Shown: positions 25,154 to 35,269, counted from the stretch's first letter. The stretch is 37,707 nucleotides of DNA from Hyphomicrobiales bacterium (GCA_018335895.1 JAGXQU010000031.1:1-37707); one strand, 5' to 3'. The notes: a model not told the origin generated them from the sequence alone. Numbers and translations are program-made.

Positions 25154-26251
25154 TCAGCCCGGCAGTTTCACTTCTTCTTTCGCAGCGAACTGATTGACGA
25201 TCACGATAATGACGATCAGCAGCGGCACCGCGAGGAGTGCGCCGAACGGCCCCCACAGCCACACCCAGAAGGCGATCGAAAGGAATATGAAGAGCGGGTT
25301 CAGCGTCAGCCTTGCGCCGAGGATCGTCGGGGTCACGAACTGGCCCTCGATCGTGGACATTCCGACGAATAGAAGTGGCGCGATCAGCGCCTGATAGAAC
25401 GAGTCGAACGTGACCAGTCCGACGCCAAGCAATGTGACGAACATCGTCGCAGGTCCGATATAGGGCACGAAGTTCAGCACAAAGGCGAGGAAGCCCCATA
25501 CCAATGGGCTGGGCAGACCGATGAAGTAGCAAGCCGTGCCGACAATAATGCCCACGCCCGCGTTGATCGCGGCAACCGTCGCGATATAGGTCGCAAGACT
25601 GGCCTCGACAGCGTTCCAGATTCGAATGACGCGCAGACGCGCTTGGCGCTCCGAGCCAAAACGAACGATGCTCTCCTTAAGCCTGTTCCTGTGACCGAGA
25701 AAAAAGAACAACGTGCCGAAGAAAATGAGCAGTTGTCCGACCGCAGGCGTCAGCGACGCGAGTGCCGGCTGCAGCAGGCTGGTATTCAGATCGAAGGCGA
25801 TGGTCTTGCTCTGCGACGGCGCGGCGCCGAGCGCCTCGCGCACGCGGTTTAGCGCTTCGATGGGCGCATCGAAGATGACGAGCTTTTCGCGGAGGTTGGC
25901 GCCGATCTCGGGTGCGCGGCCAATCCATGCGCGAACGGGATCCGACAGATAAACGATTCCGGTAGAAAGCAGCGCAATCGTACCGAGCACGAGGATCGCG
26001 GCCGTACCGGCATGAGGGATGCGGTAGTTCGCGGCGAGGCTCGTGAGCGGAGCCAGAATCGTGCCGATAACGAGTGCAAGCGTGATCGGCAGGAAGACAG
26101 CACGGCCGTAGCCGAGCATGGCCATCAGCAAAATGAGAAAGATGCCGATCAGCGCAATTTGCGCGAACGTCGCGCCAGGTTTCGATTGCGCGTGGCCCGC
26201 GGCAGGCTCGTCCGCCGATCCGTTGTGTTTTGTAGAGGTGAGGTCGTCCAT
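25154..26251 (-). CDS. AI-2E family transporter (TqsA/PerM-like membrane protein)
   Basis: A 365-residue inner-membrane protein of the AI-2E (UPF0118) family, whose members export autoinducer-2 or, in other branches, exchange Na+ for H+. About 8 hydrophobic segments: the first pair is FAQIALIGIFLILLMAMLGY and PITLALVIGTILAPL, then a soluble insert (residues about 130-190), then the family core with GLPSPLVWGFLAFVLNFVPY, the N-F-x-P-Y-x-G block (NFVPYIGPATM), and the final FIFLSIAFWVWLWGPFGALL. The start at 26251 has GGAAAGAG before it; longer starts (26299, 26311, 26347) add a basic, unrelated head. Substrate cannot be told. Divergent from the small membrane gene at 26453. Confidence 0.87.
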   Translation of the reverse strand: MDDLTSTKHNGSADEPAAGHAQSKPGATFAQIALIGIFLILLMAMLGYGRAVFLPITLALVIGTILAPLTSLAANYRIPHAGTAAILVLGTIALLSTGIVYLSDPVRAWIGRAPEIGANLREKLVIFDAPIEALNRVREALGAAPSQSKTIAFDLNTSLLQPALASLTPAVGQLLIFFGTLFFFLGHRNRLKESIVRFGSERQARLRVIRIWNAVEASLATYIATVAAINAGVGIIVGTACYFIGLPSPLVWGFLAFVLNFVPYIGPATMFVTLLGVGLVTFDSFYQALIAPLLFVGMSTIEGQFVTPTILGARLTLNPLFIFLSIAFWVWLWGPFGALLAVPLLIVIIVIVNQFAAKEEVKLPG

Positions 26252-26452
26252 ATTCTCTTTCCGGCCCGAGCGGGTAAGGGCGTCCGGTTTGTTCGCCATT
26301 TTCCGGGCCATGGTGACGCAGCCGGAGCGCGCGGGAAAGGGGGGCACTCAGCCGCAGCATTTTCCGTTGAACAAAAGCGGGCGCTTGCGCGTTAGAGCCG
26401 CCGGGGCCGCGGCTTCCGTCCGGGAGCCGCCGCCGTCACGGGAGTCGGGCAG

Positions 26453-26626
26453 ATGGGCCTTCTGATAAGCATTCTGATTACATTTCTGGTCGTTATTCTT
26501 GTTCTTTATCTCGTCAATCTCCTTCCGATCGACGGGCGGGCGAAGCAGATCGTCCGCATCATCGTCATCCTTGTCGGCATCCTGTATTTGCTGCGCTACC
26601 TGATGGCGACAGGTCCGCTGATTTAA
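26453..26626 (+). CDS. Small two-helix membrane protein (57 residues)
   Basis: ATG at 26453 with a GGGAG site about 10 bases upstream, stop TAA at 26624. The product begins MGLLISILITFLVVILVLYL, a first helix, then a short polar turn with NLLPIDGRAKQI, then a second helix IIVILVGILYLLRYL. It resembles the Thivi_2564-type small membrane proteins, which have this length and the PIDxxxKxII turn. A real gene is supported by the ribosome site, the conserved-looking turn and the clean reading frame; function is unknown. Confidence 0.7.
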   Translation: MGLLISILITFLVVILVLYLVNLLPIDGRAKQIVRIIVILVGILYLLRYLMATGPLI

Positions 26627-26711
26627 CGGGCGGGCGCCTTTCGTTTGGAGGCCGATGGCGGCTCCGGTCCGCATGCGCTAGCCTGAAGCGCATCTTGGAT
26701 CGGAGGCTGCG

Positions 26712-27308
26712 ATGCCTGATTCAATTCTTTATCACGAAGCCAATCGTGCGTTGCAGGATCAATTCAAGAGCCGCGCGATTGCCGACCGGCTTGAGGAAAA
26801 GCTGGCGCGCACCGAATTTACGGGCGACGACCGGGCCTATATCGAAAGCGTATATCTGTTCTTTCTTGCAACGGCCGATGCCGAAGGAAAACCCGATTGC
26901 TCCTTCAAGGGCGGCCCGCGCGGGTTTGTCCGTGTGACAGGGCCGAACGAGATCGTGTTCCCGGATTACGACGGGAACGGGATGTTCAAGAGCCTCGGTA
27001 ATATCGATGCGAATCCGAATGTCGGTCTCCTGTTTATCGACTTCGAAAGGCCGAGGCGGCTGCGCGTGAATGGCACGGCGAAGGTCAACCGAAACGACCC
27101 CCTGCTTGCGCTGACCACCGGTGCGCAGTTGATCGTGCGCGTAACCGCGACGGCGATTTTTCCGAACTGCCCGCGCTACATTCCGACAATGACGCTAGCG
27201 AGTCCTTCGAAATACACTCCGGCGGCGGGAGTCGTGCCGGAAGAGCCCGGATGGAAAAGCTTTCCGGACTTCAAGGACCACGTGCATCCGCGACATCCCA
27301 CGGCGTAG
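26712..27308 (+). CDS. Pyridoxamine 5'-phosphate oxidase (PPOX) family flavoprotein
   Basis: A 198-residue protein with the split-barrel FMN-binding fold. The helical head (ADRLEEKLARTEFTGDDRAY) leads to the barrel beginning VYLFFLATADAEGKPDCSFK, where the backbone and Lys/Ser contact FMN. It continues GFVRVTGPNEIVFPDYDGNG, FKSLGNIDANPNVGLLFIDF and LRVNGTAKV. The C-terminal segment AIFPNCPRYIPTM is found in the PPOX subgroup annotated as general stress or MSMEG_1061-like, rather than true PdxH. Cofactor (FMN or F420) and substrate are not determinable here. 70 bases before the SMaseD-like gene. Confidence 0.85.
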   Translation: MPDSILYHEANRALQDQFKSRAIADRLEEKLARTEFTGDDRAYIESVYLFFLATADAEGKPDCSFKGGPRGFVRVTGPNEIVFPDYDGNGMFKSLGNIDANPNVGLLFIDFERPRRLRVNGTAKVNRNDPLLALTTGAQLIVRVTATAIFPNCPRYIPTMTLASPSKYTPAAGVVPEEPGWKSFPDFKDHVHPRHPTA

Positions 27309-27378
27309 ATCGAGGATACTCGCTTAAGACCGGAAAACCGGGTTAGGCTTCGCGCATCAACCGTCCCGGGGGCGGACC

Positions 27379-28245
27379 ATGCATAGTTTCGGCCGGCGAG
27401 TTTTCCGCCTCTCTGTCGCGAGCCTGTTTTTCTGTATTTCGCTCTTGCTGCTGGCGGCCGGTTCGGCGGAGGCCGCGAAACGTCCGTTCTATGCGATCGC
27501 GCATCGCGTCAACGACATCGAATGGGTGAAGTACGCGCTTTCGCGCGGCGCGAATGCTATCGAGATCGATATTATCTGCCGCGACGGCGAGTTCTACGTC
27601 GCGCACGATTTTCTGGAAGGTTATGGCAACCCGCTCGGCGAGTTTCTGCACCGTCTTCAGATCGTCGCGCGGCAGCATACGCGGCTCGCGCTTGTCATCT
27701 TCGACATCAAGGATGTCTGCGCTCCGGGTGGGGATTCGAAGCAGGCGGTGCTTGGCAGAAAGATCATGCAGGAAGCGCGTAAGACGCTGCGCGCCGAGGG
27801 CGTTCGCGTACTCTATTCAGTAGCGAAGAAGAAGGACGCCGCCTGGTTGACCAATATGGTGACAGGGGACGGAGCGCACCGGATAAAAAGTGGCGAGGCT
27901 TTTGCCATCGATCAGGAAGACGACTACCGGCAAGTCGCTGAAGAGCTACGGCGTAGCCATCCGATGCCGTTCGCTTACGGGAACGGGATTTTTGTCGCGA
28001 ACCCGCTCTTCTTCCTCAATTGCGCGATTGAGGAATCGGTCGCGAAAGCCGCCGCCGCGCCGCGCGGCAAGCGCCCGAGGCTGGTTTACATCTGGACCAT
28101 TCGCTCGAGCGCAACGATGCGCCGCATGCTGGCGGCGGGCGTCGATGGCATCTTCGTCAATCCGCAGAATATTCCGAAACTGGTCGGCGTCATGGAAGAA
28201 AGCGGCAAGTACCGTCTGGCGACGCGCCGCGACAGCCCGTTTTGA
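27379..28245 (+). CDS. Exported sphingomyelinase D/phospholipase D-like protein (GDPD superfamily)
   Basis: A 288-residue secreted protein. Residues 1-33 are a signal peptide (RLSVASLFFCISLLLLAAG, cleaved near AEAA). The mature part has the TIM-barrel metal/acid-base set of sphingomyelinase D: His42 (IAHRVND), Glu62 and Asp64 (GANAIEIDI), His76 (YVAHDF) and Asp109 with Lys111 (LVIFDIKD). The late block YIWTIRSSATMRRML then AGVDGIFVN matches the Loxosceles toxin W-T-x..R..L.AGVDGI block. The C-terminus KYRLATRRDSPF resembles the arachnid SMaseD tail A-T-x-x-D-N-P-W. Spacing His42 to Glu62 (20) equals that in the toxins. These enzymes cleave choline or ethanolamine head groups by transphosphatidylation; substrate and role here are unknown. 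An ordinary glycerophosphodiesterase is the alternative, but GDPD usually shows HRG and EN motifs not seen here. Confidence 0.8.
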   Translation: MHSFGRRVFRLSVASLFFCISLLLLAAGSAEAAKRPFYAIAHRVNDIEWVKYALSRGANAIEIDIICRDGEFYVAHDFLEGYGNPLGEFLHRLQIVARQHTRLALVIFDIKDVCAPGGDSKQAVLGRKIMQEARKTLRAEGVRVLYSVAKKKDAAWLTNMVTGDGAHRIKSGEAFAIDQEDDYRQVAEELRRSHPMPFAYGNGIFVANPLFFLNCAIEESVAKAAAAPRGKRPRLVYIWTIRSSATMRRMLAAGVDGIFVNPQNIPKLVGVMEESGKYRLATRRDSPF

Positions 28246-28342
28246 GCCTGTTCCGTCTCGCGGTTGCGAAGCGCCGATTTGCGCGCCCGGGCAGGGCTGC
28301 CTAAACTGACGGCAACGTAAAATCAGTAGCTGGAACTTCGTC

Positions 28343-28363
28343 GAGCGCTTGTTGCAAGCGCTC
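28343..28363. repeat. Strong hairpin before the Ppx/GppA gene
   Basis: GAGCGCTTG and CAAGCGCTC form a perfect 9-bp stem with a TTG loop, ending 23 bases before the ppx start codon. GGGTTTC follows, too T-poor for a strong terminator. It could end the SMaseD-like transcript or act in the 5' leader of the Ppx/GppA gene. Confidence 0.4.
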
Positions 28364-28386
28364 CGGGTTTCGGGGAAAGGCATGGC

Positions 28387-29481
28387 ATGGCGGACCAGCC
28401 GCGCGAGAGCGCGTCCGGGCCGCAGCAAGCGGCCAAATCCGGCCGGCGCCGCCGCAGGCGCCGCGGACGCGGAAGAAACCGGGCGGCGTCGCAGGCGCAG
28501 GCGTCCTCGCCTGCGCATTACGGCGCGCTCGATCTCGGCACCAACAACTGCCGCCTTCTGGTGGCGGCTCCCACGCAGGATTCCTTCCGCGTGGTCGATG
28601 CCTTTTCGCGCATCGTCCGGCTCGGCGAGGGGTTGTCGCGCAGCGGCGAGCTTTCGGAAGCCGCGCAGGAACGCGCCATCGCGGCGCTGAAAATATGCGC
28701 GGCGAAGCTCGAGAGCAGGAAAGTCACCCGTATGCGCCTGATTGCGACCGAGGCCTGCCGCGGCGCGCGAAACGGTCCCGCCTTTCTGGAGCGGGTCGGA
28801 CGCGAAACGGGGTTGCATCTCGAAATCGTCAACCGCGAAACCGAGGCGAAGCTTGCCGCGAATTCCTGCGCCCCGCTGCTGGACCGCACAGCGAGCGGCG
28901 CGATCCTGTTCGACATTGGCGGCGGCTCTTCGGAACTGGCCTGGCTCGGCAAGGCTGCCGACGTGGATGGCGGACCGCCGCTCGCGCCGGTGCAGGAGTG
29001 GGATTCGATGCCGCTCGGCGTGGTGACGCTTGCCGAGCGATTCGGCGGCGAAAATGTCACCGCGGAAGTATTCGGCGCCATGGTGGAGGACGTGCTGCCG
29101 CGCGTGAAGGCGTTTGCGGAAAAAACCAACGGCGCTGCCTCCGGGGAGTTCTACCTGCTCGGCACTTCGGGAACGGTGACGACGCTCGCGGGCATCCACC
29201 TCGAACTGCCGCGCTACGACCGCCGCCGGGTGGACGGCATCTGGCTTTCGAGCGAAGAGGTCACGAACGTCGTGAACAGGCTTTGCGCGACGAGCTACGC
29301 AGAGCGGGTGGCGAATCCCTGCATCGGCGTGCAGCGCGCCGATCTCGTGCTCGCCGGCTGTGCTATCCTCGAGGCGATCCGGAAGGTCTTTCCCTGCAAG
29401 CGGCTGCGCGTCGCTGACCGCGGCTTGCGCGAGGGCATGCTCGTTGAACTGATGCGCGCCGACGGCGTATGGAAGCGGTAA
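28387..29481 (+). CDS. Exopolyphosphatase/pppGpp phosphohydrolase (Ppx/GppA family)
   Basis: A 364-residue ASKHA-fold phosphatase that degrades polyphosphate or pppGpp. After an unusual Arg-rich head (residues 16-30, SGRRRRRRRGRGRN), which may bind polyphosphate or nucleic acid, the core starts YGALDLGTNNCRLLVAAPT (phosphate-1 loop). It continues LGEGLSRSGELSEAAQERAI, RLIATEACRGARNG, the catalytic glutamate in VNRETEAKLA, and phosphate-2 loop ILFDIGGGSSELAWL, plus the adenosine-side block LLGTSGTVTTLAGIHLEL. It lacks the long C-terminal HD domain of E. coli Ppx, as do many alphaproteobacterial members. The start at 28387 has GGGGAAAGG upstream. The rlmE ATG directly follows its stop. Confidence 0.88.
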   Translation: MADQPRESASGPQQAAKSGRRRRRRRGRGRNRAASQAQASSPAHYGALDLGTNNCRLLVAAPTQDSFRVVDAFSRIVRLGEGLSRSGELSEAAQERAIAALKICAAKLESRKVTRMRLIATEACRGARNGPAFLERVGRETGLHLEIVNRETEAKLAANSCAPLLDRTASGAILFDIGGGSSELAWLGKAADVDGGPPLAPVQEWDSMPLGVVTLAERFGGENVTAEVFGAMVEDVLPRVKAFAEKTNGAASGEFYLLGTSGTVTTLAGIHLELPRYDRRRVDGIWLSSEEVTNVVNRLCATSYAERVANPCIGVQRADLVLAGCAILEAIRKVFPCKRLRVADRGLREGMLVELMRADGVWKR

Positions 29482-30168
29482 ATGAGCGAAAAAAAATCGC
29501 TGCCAGAGCGCGGCAAGGTGCGCGTCAAGAAAAAGACCGGACGCTCGCACTCCTCCAATCAGTGGCTCAAGCGCCAGCTGAACGATCCCTATGTGCGTAA
29601 GGCGCATGCGGAGGGCTATCGTTCGCGGGCGGCGTTCAAGCTTCTCGAGATCGACGACAAGCATAAGATCTTGAAGCGCGGCGCGCGTGTAGTCGATCTG
29701 GGTGCTGCCCCCGGAGGCTGGTCGCAGGTAGCGGCTGAGCGCGTGGGCGCGGAAAAAGGACAGGGCAAGGTCGTCGCGATCGATCTCCTCGAGATCGAGC
29801 AGATCAGCGGTGTCGAATTTGCGCAGATGGACTTCAACGATGACGACGCGCCCGCGCGCCTGAAGCAGATGCTCGGCGGGCAGGCGGATGTGGTCCTGTC
29901 CGACATGGCTGCGAACACCATCGGCCACCGCCAGACGGATCATCTCAAGATCGTGGCGCTTGTCGAGATGGCCGCGGAGTTCGCGCGGGAAGTGCTCGCG
30001 CCCGGCGGAAGTTTCCTCGCAAAAGTTCTGCAGGGCGGTACCGAAGGCGAATTGCTGAACGCCCTGAAACGCGACTTCAAGACGGTGAAGCACATCAAGC
30101 CGCCGGCGAGCCGGAAGGATTCCGCCGAGCTTTATGTGCTGGCGACCGGATTCAGAGGAGAGAATTAA
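29482..30168 (+). CDS. rlmE: 23S rRNA (uridine-2552-2'-O)-methyltransferase RlmE (FtsJ)
   Basis: SAM-dependent methyltransferase that 2'-O-methylates U2552 in the ribosomal A-loop during large-subunit assembly; 228 residues. A basic head ([20 protein letters not shown]) precedes the core. It contains the catalytic-lysine region [16 protein letters not shown], the SAM loop [15 protein letters not shown], the aspartate block [18 protein letters not shown], and the second lysine [14 protein letters not shown]. It ends with [19 protein letters not shown], matching the family C-terminus. It immediately follows the Ppx/GppA gene (no gap), the usual pairing in rhizobia. Its TAA overlaps the stop of the convergent exporter gene (shared TTAA). 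Confidence 0.95.
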   Translation: MSEKKSLPERGKVRVKKKTGRSHSSNQWLKRQLNDPYVRKAHAEGYRSRAAFKLLEIDDKHKILKRGARVVDLGAAPGGWSQVAAERVGAEKGQGKVVAIDLLEIEQISGVEFAQMDFNDDDAPARLKQMLGGQADVVLSDMAANTIGHRQTDHLKIVALVEMAAEFAREVLAPGGSFLAKVLQGGTEGELLNALKRDFKTVKHIKPPASRKDSAELYVLATGFRGEN

Positions 30169-31634
30169 GCCTGCGGGCCGCGCTCGGTATCCTGCGCTTC
30201 CGGCGGAGGCGGGGTCACGAGCGAAGCGCCGGCATCGATTGGCAGCCTCAACAGCAAGAATATCGCGGTGAGCGAACACAGCGACACCGCGAAGAACGCG
30301 ATCGAAAAATCTCCCAAGAGAATCTCGTTCGAGCCGCGCACATAGCGCAGGCTTTCCAGCACCATCGCCGCGACCGCGACACCCGCGGAAACCGAAATCT
30401 GCTGCGCGACGCTCGTGAAACTCGTCGCCTGACTCATGGTCGATGAGCCGAGATCGGCGAAGGCGAGCGAATTCAGGGTGGAGAATTGCAGTGCGCGGAA
30501 GAACCCGCCGATGAAGAGCACCGCGATCACGATGAAATAGGGCGTGCCGGGCTCGAAAAATCCGGCGGCTGCGATGAAGCCTGCCGCTACCACGGTATTG
30601 ACGACGAGAACGCGCTTGATGCCGAAGCGGCGCAGGATGGGCGCGACGCTCGCCCGCATCAGCATCGCGCCGGCCGCGCCCGCGAAGGTGAGCAAGCCGG
30701 ATTGCAGCGCGTTCAGGCCGAAGCCGAGCTGAAACATCAGGGGCAGCAGAAACGGCATCGCGCCGACGCCGATCCGAAACAGCGAGCCGCCGACTACGCT
30801 TACCCGGAACGTCTGCACCGACAACAGTTTCAGGTCGATTAGCGGCGCGGGATGCGCGCGCGCGTGGCGCACGTAAAGGTACATCACGACCGCGCCGACC
30901 ACGATCATCGAAGCCGAAAGCCAGAACGGCAAGAGCTCCTGCCCGATGGTCGTGAAGCCGAAGGCGAGCCCGGTAAGGCCGATGCCGGAAAGCACGAAGC
31001 CGGAGACATCGAGCGGCGGCACGTTCTCCTCGCGGATGTCCTCGATGTATTTTGTGGCGAGCCAGAAGCCGACGATGCCGATCGGGATGTTGATCCAGAA
31101 GATCCAGCGCCAGTGGAAATAGGTGGTGATGAAGCCGCCAAGCGGCGGGCCGATCATCGGGCCGATCAGCGCAGGCACCACGAGCCAGGCGAGCGCGGAG
31201 ACGAGTTCGTGCTTCGGCACCATGCGCAGGATCACGAGGCGGCCGACCGGCACCATCATCGCGCCGCCCATGCCCTGGATGATGCGATAGAGCACGAGAT
31301 CGGGCAGCGAGACGGCGAAGCCGCAGGCGAGCGAGCCCAGCGTGAAGACGACAATGGCGGCGCGGAATACGGTGCGCGCGCCGAATTTGTCCGCCATCCA
31401 GCCGGAGATCGGGATGAACACCGCGAGCGACAGGAGGTAGGAGGTGAGCGCGAGCTTGAGCGCAATCGGGTCCACGCCGAGGTCGCGCGAGATCTCCGGG
31501 AGCGAGGTCGCGATGACGCTCGAGTCCACGTTCTCCATGAAGAGCGCGGTAGCGACGATGAGGGGGACGAGGACTTCGCGGCGCATGCGGGGGTGTTCCG
31601 GGGACTGAATAGACCGTGAAACCGGCGGCGTCAT
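30165..31634 (-). CDS. MFS drug exporter, DHA2 (EmrB/QacA) family
   Basis: Inner-membrane proton antiporter with 14 predicted helices, 489 residues. Helix 1 is [20 protein letters not shown] with the DHA2 D-S-S/T-V-I motif. Motif A follows helix 2 ([16 protein letters not shown]), and motif C is in helix 5 ([16 protein letters not shown]). The motif [17 protein letters not shown] is the signature of EmrB-type exporters. Starts possible at 31586, 31634 and 31664; I take 31634, which has GCAGG close by, but 31586 is nearly as good. Substrate not known; no EmrA-type adaptor or TetR gene is adjacent. The end is convergent with rlmE. Confidence 0.88.
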   Translation of the reverse strand: MTPPVSRSIQSPEHPRMRREVLVPLIVATALFMENVDSSVIATSLPEISRDLGVDPIALKLALTSYLLSLAVFIPISGWMADKFGARTVFRAAIVVFTLGSLACGFAVSLPDLVLYRIIQGMGGAMMVPVGRLVILRMVPKHELVSALAWLVVPALIGPMIGPPLGGFITTYFHWRWIFWINIPIGIVGFWLATKYIEDIREENVPPLDVSGFVLSGIGLTGLAFGFTTIGQELLPFWLSASMIVVGAVVMYLYVRHARAHPAPLIDLKLLSVQTFRVSVVGGSLFRIGVGAMPFLLPLMFQLGFGLNALQSGLLTFAGAAGAMLMRASVAPILRRFGIKRVLVVNTVVAAGFIAAAGFFEPGTPYFIVIAVLFIGGFFRALQFSTLNSLAFADLGSSTMSQATSFTSVAQQISVSAGVAVAAMVLESLRYVRGSNEILLGDFSIAFFAVSLCSLTAIFLLLRLPIDAGASLVTPPPPEAQDTERGPQA

Positions 31635-31712
31635 CCTGCGTTGTGCAGGACTGCCTTGCGGCACGCGCGAGGCTCACCATATGGAGCGCGGGTTCAAGGA
31701 GGCCTGTTGCCG

Positions 31713-31961
31713 ATGATCTACTTTCTCGCGTTCTTTGTTCCGCCTCTCGGTCTGCTGCTGAACGGGCAGCCGTTCGCGGCGATCTTGAGCGCGATCCTCT
31801 GGGTGATTTGCTTCTTCGCGGGCTTCTTCTTCTGGCCGTTGTGGTTCCTGCCGTCCACGCACGCGATCGTGGCGATCATGCTCAGGAACGACGACCGCCG
31901 GCACCGCGAGCTGGTCGATGCGATCGAGAGGCACGGGCCTCCGCCGGGGTGGAAGCCGTAA
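31713..31961 (+). CDS. Small membrane protein with a Pmp3-like core
   Basis: ATG at 31713 with AGGAGG ten bases before it, one of the best ribosome sites in the window; 82 residues. Two helices, MIYFLAFFVPPLGLLLNGQP and ILSAILWVICFFAGFFFWPL, then a cytoplasmic tail rich in charged residues (RNDDRRHRELVDAIERHG). The F-x-P-P-L-G-L-L element of helix 1 recalls YqaE/Pmp3 proteolipids, which affect ion leak under salt stress, but the tail is longer than theirs. The alternative is a family-less hypothetical; its reality as a gene is well supported by the start site. Confidence 0.7.
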   Translation: MIYFLAFFVPPLGLLLNGQPFAAILSAILWVICFFAGFFFWPLWFLPSTHAIVAIMLRNDDRRHRELVDAIERHGPPPGWKP

Positions 31962-32060
31962 GGCGCGATGGCTTCTCAAACAGCATTCCGCGTTTCCGCG
32001 CTTCATAGGAAGCCGGAGTAGAGGCGGCGGGGACGCCGGGAGAATTCCGTCTCCCACGGC

Positions 32061-32088
32061 CGTCTGTGTGAAAGAGAAAACACAGACG
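32061..32088. repeat. Perfect 9-bp inverted repeat in the gene-free stretch
   Basis: CGTCTGTGT (32061-32069) and ACACAGACG (32080-32088) flank the purine loop GAAAGAGAAA. As RNA this would make a stable hairpin with an A/G-rich loop. Confidence 0.55.
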
Positions 32089-32771
32089 AGGGTCGTCACC
32101 GCGAGGTCCGGAGGTTCTCCGGCGTCCCGCAGCGCGCGTGGGCTTTATCGCGAATGCCGCAAGCGGCACGCGCGGTCCCATTCGCGCCGGCAACACGCGA
32201 TGGTTTACGGCCTGCTTCGCATGACCCCCGGTGGACTTACCTTGCTATCCACCGCTGGCGGGTCTTCTCGGTTTCGCCGTTGCGCATTGGCATGCGCCCG
32301 CACGAGACCGCCAAGTAAGACCCTGTGACGCGCGGCAGGCGCGCCGGGATCATTCGACTTCAGCCGCCGCATTTCGCCTCTCGCGTAAGAGACTGGATGC
32401 GGCCACCGCTTCCGGCCCACGCTCTGCTACGCGGTGCAAAGCGTCCTGTATTTGAGCCAGAACGCGCGCAGTTTATTTCGAGCGCGGAGGGGCGGGGATA
32501 AGTTTTTTCGAGGATTCGGGGAAGTAGTTGGGCGCAAACGAAAAAGCACTGCCGCGGAAATGCCGCTATCCCCGTTACGGTTGTGACCAATCTAATGTGT
32601 TGTCTGGTGCACGATCTAAAATTGATCGCGCAAAATCTCTGGCAAGAAAAAGTTTTTGCCGATCTTTTCTTCCTGCCATCTGCACAACCTTTCGCAATCA
32701 TCTAAACCGAAACGCGAAAGTAGAGAATGTTTGCAGATATTTTTAGACTTGAGAGATCAGCGCAATCCGCA

Positions 32772-32795
32772 GCCGGGTCAAGCCCGGCCATGACG
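32772..32795. repeat. Half-copy of the palindromic intergenic element
   Basis: GCCGGG (32772-32777) pairs with CCCGGC (32783-32788) around TCAAG, followed by CATGACG. This equals the right end expected for the composite element found at 13313-13394. It lies just after the end of the enoyl-CoA hydratase-family gene (read on the minus strand) and may serve as its transcription end. Confidence 0.5.
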
Positions 32796-32804
32796 AAGTT
32801 GGTG

Positions 32805-33578
32805 TTACGCCACCTTCGTGAAATCCGGCGGGCGGCGCTCTGCAAAAGCGCGGAAGGCCTCTAAAGCCTCCGGCGATTTCAGGCGCTCCTTGAACGCGGC
32901 ACCTTCGGTTTCCATCACGCGCTTGATGATCGCGGGATCGCGCATCAGCTGTTTCGTGAGCTTCAAGGCGCCGGCGGGGCGGGTCGCCAACTTCTTCGCA
33001 TAATCCAGCGCGCGTGCGCGGACCTGTGAAGAGGGCACCGCTTCGGTGACGATCCCGATCTCGGCCGCTTCCTTGCCGGTGACCGGCTCGCCGAGTGCGA
33101 ACATCTTATAGGCCCGCGCATAGCCGATCCGCATGGGAAGCAGCATCGTGGAAGCGGCTTCCGGGACGAGCGCCAGATTCACGAAGGGCACCGTCAGCTT
33201 CGCGTCTTCGGCCACGACGACCATGTCGCAGTGTAAGAGCATCGTGGTGCCGACGCCGACGGCGTTGCCCTGCACCGCCGCGACATAGGGCTTGGTGGAG
33301 GAAGCCAGGCACTGGAGGAAGGGCGAGGCGGCGACGTTCTCCGGCTGCACCTTGCCCATCGCGACCTCGGTGAAGTCCGCGATGTCGTTCCCCGAAGTAA
33401 ACATGTCGCCTTCGGCCTGAAACAGCACGGCCCGGATGCCGGCCTCTTCTTCGGCCCGGATCATGCCCTGCACTAGCGCGCCATACATGGCCTTGTTGAG
33501 CGCGTTCTTCTTCTCGGCGCGGTTCAGCGTCATGGTGAGCACGCCGGCTTCGAGCGTGGTGCGGACGAGATCGGTCAT
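32805..33578 (-). CDS. Enoyl-CoA hydratase/isomerase family protein
   Basis: A crotonase-fold protein of 257 residues. The oxyanion-hole blocks are present: FTSGNDIADFTEVA and AVQGNAVGVGTTMLLHCDMV. The second catalytic region reads VNLALVPEAASTMLLPMRIG. A glutamate sits in the VPEA segment but the first hydratase glutamate (the usual E in the F-x-x-P-E-x-x-x-G-x-x-P block) is shifted in context, so this resembles isomerase/PaaG-like or Ech-like members more than FadB-type hydratases. The start at 33578 follows GGAGG seven bases upstream; an open frame to 33626 lies in the divergent gap with guaB and was dropped. The substrate is unknown. Confidence 0.88.
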   Translation of the reverse strand: MTDLVRTTLEAGVLTMTLNRAEKKNALNKAMYGALVQGMIRAEEEAGIRAVLFQAEGDMFTSGNDIADFTEVAMGKVQPENVAASPFLQCLASSTKPYVAAVQGNAVGVGTTMLLHCDMVVVAEDAKLTVPFVNLALVPEAASTMLLPMRIGYARAYKMFALGEPVTGKEAAEIGIVTEAVPSSQVRARALDYAKKLATRPAGALKLTKQLMRDPAIIKRVMETEGAAFKERLKSPEALEAFRAFAERRPPDFTKVA

Positions 33579-33692
33579 TTCGGCCTCCGGGATTTGGCTC
33601 ACCGGACTATAGCGGGGGACGTGCAAAAGATGCAGGGGAGGAAGGTATTGGTTGCGCTACGGCACCTTTGCCTTTTGGAACCGCCATGCTAA

Positions 33693-35264
<1,572 letters not shown>

Positions 35265-35269
35265 CGAAG

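Larger units (their letters stand above)
31962..32804. other. Gene-free, inverted-repeat-rich stretch of about 840 bases
   Basis: No convincing gene was found on either strand. The left two-thirds is G+C-rich with several perfect inverted repeats: CGTCTGTGT/ACACAGACG (32061-32088, 10-base loop), TGCCGC/GCGGCA (32155-32168) and GGTGGA/TCCACC (32230-32253). The right third (about 32460-32760) is notably more A+T-rich, with several T/A tracts. The left part resembles, from memory, a dispersed intergenic sequence seen many times in Bradyrhizobium-like genomes, where it is often annotated as false small proteins. I could not verify copy number. It may be a remnant of a repeat family, a structured RNA, or both. 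Confidence 0.6.

Noticed and set aside
27946..31680. Very long open frame on the minus strand (about 1244 codons) crossing the SMaseD-like, Ppx/GppA, rlmE and exporter genes
   Set aside because: It is an antisense or out-of-frame image of four well-supported genes; its product is Arg/His/Ala-rich with no recognisable domain.
31674..32196. Small minus-strand frames across the gene-free stretch
   Set aside because: No ribosome site or recognisable domain, and the frames run through inverted repeats and antisense to the small membrane gene.
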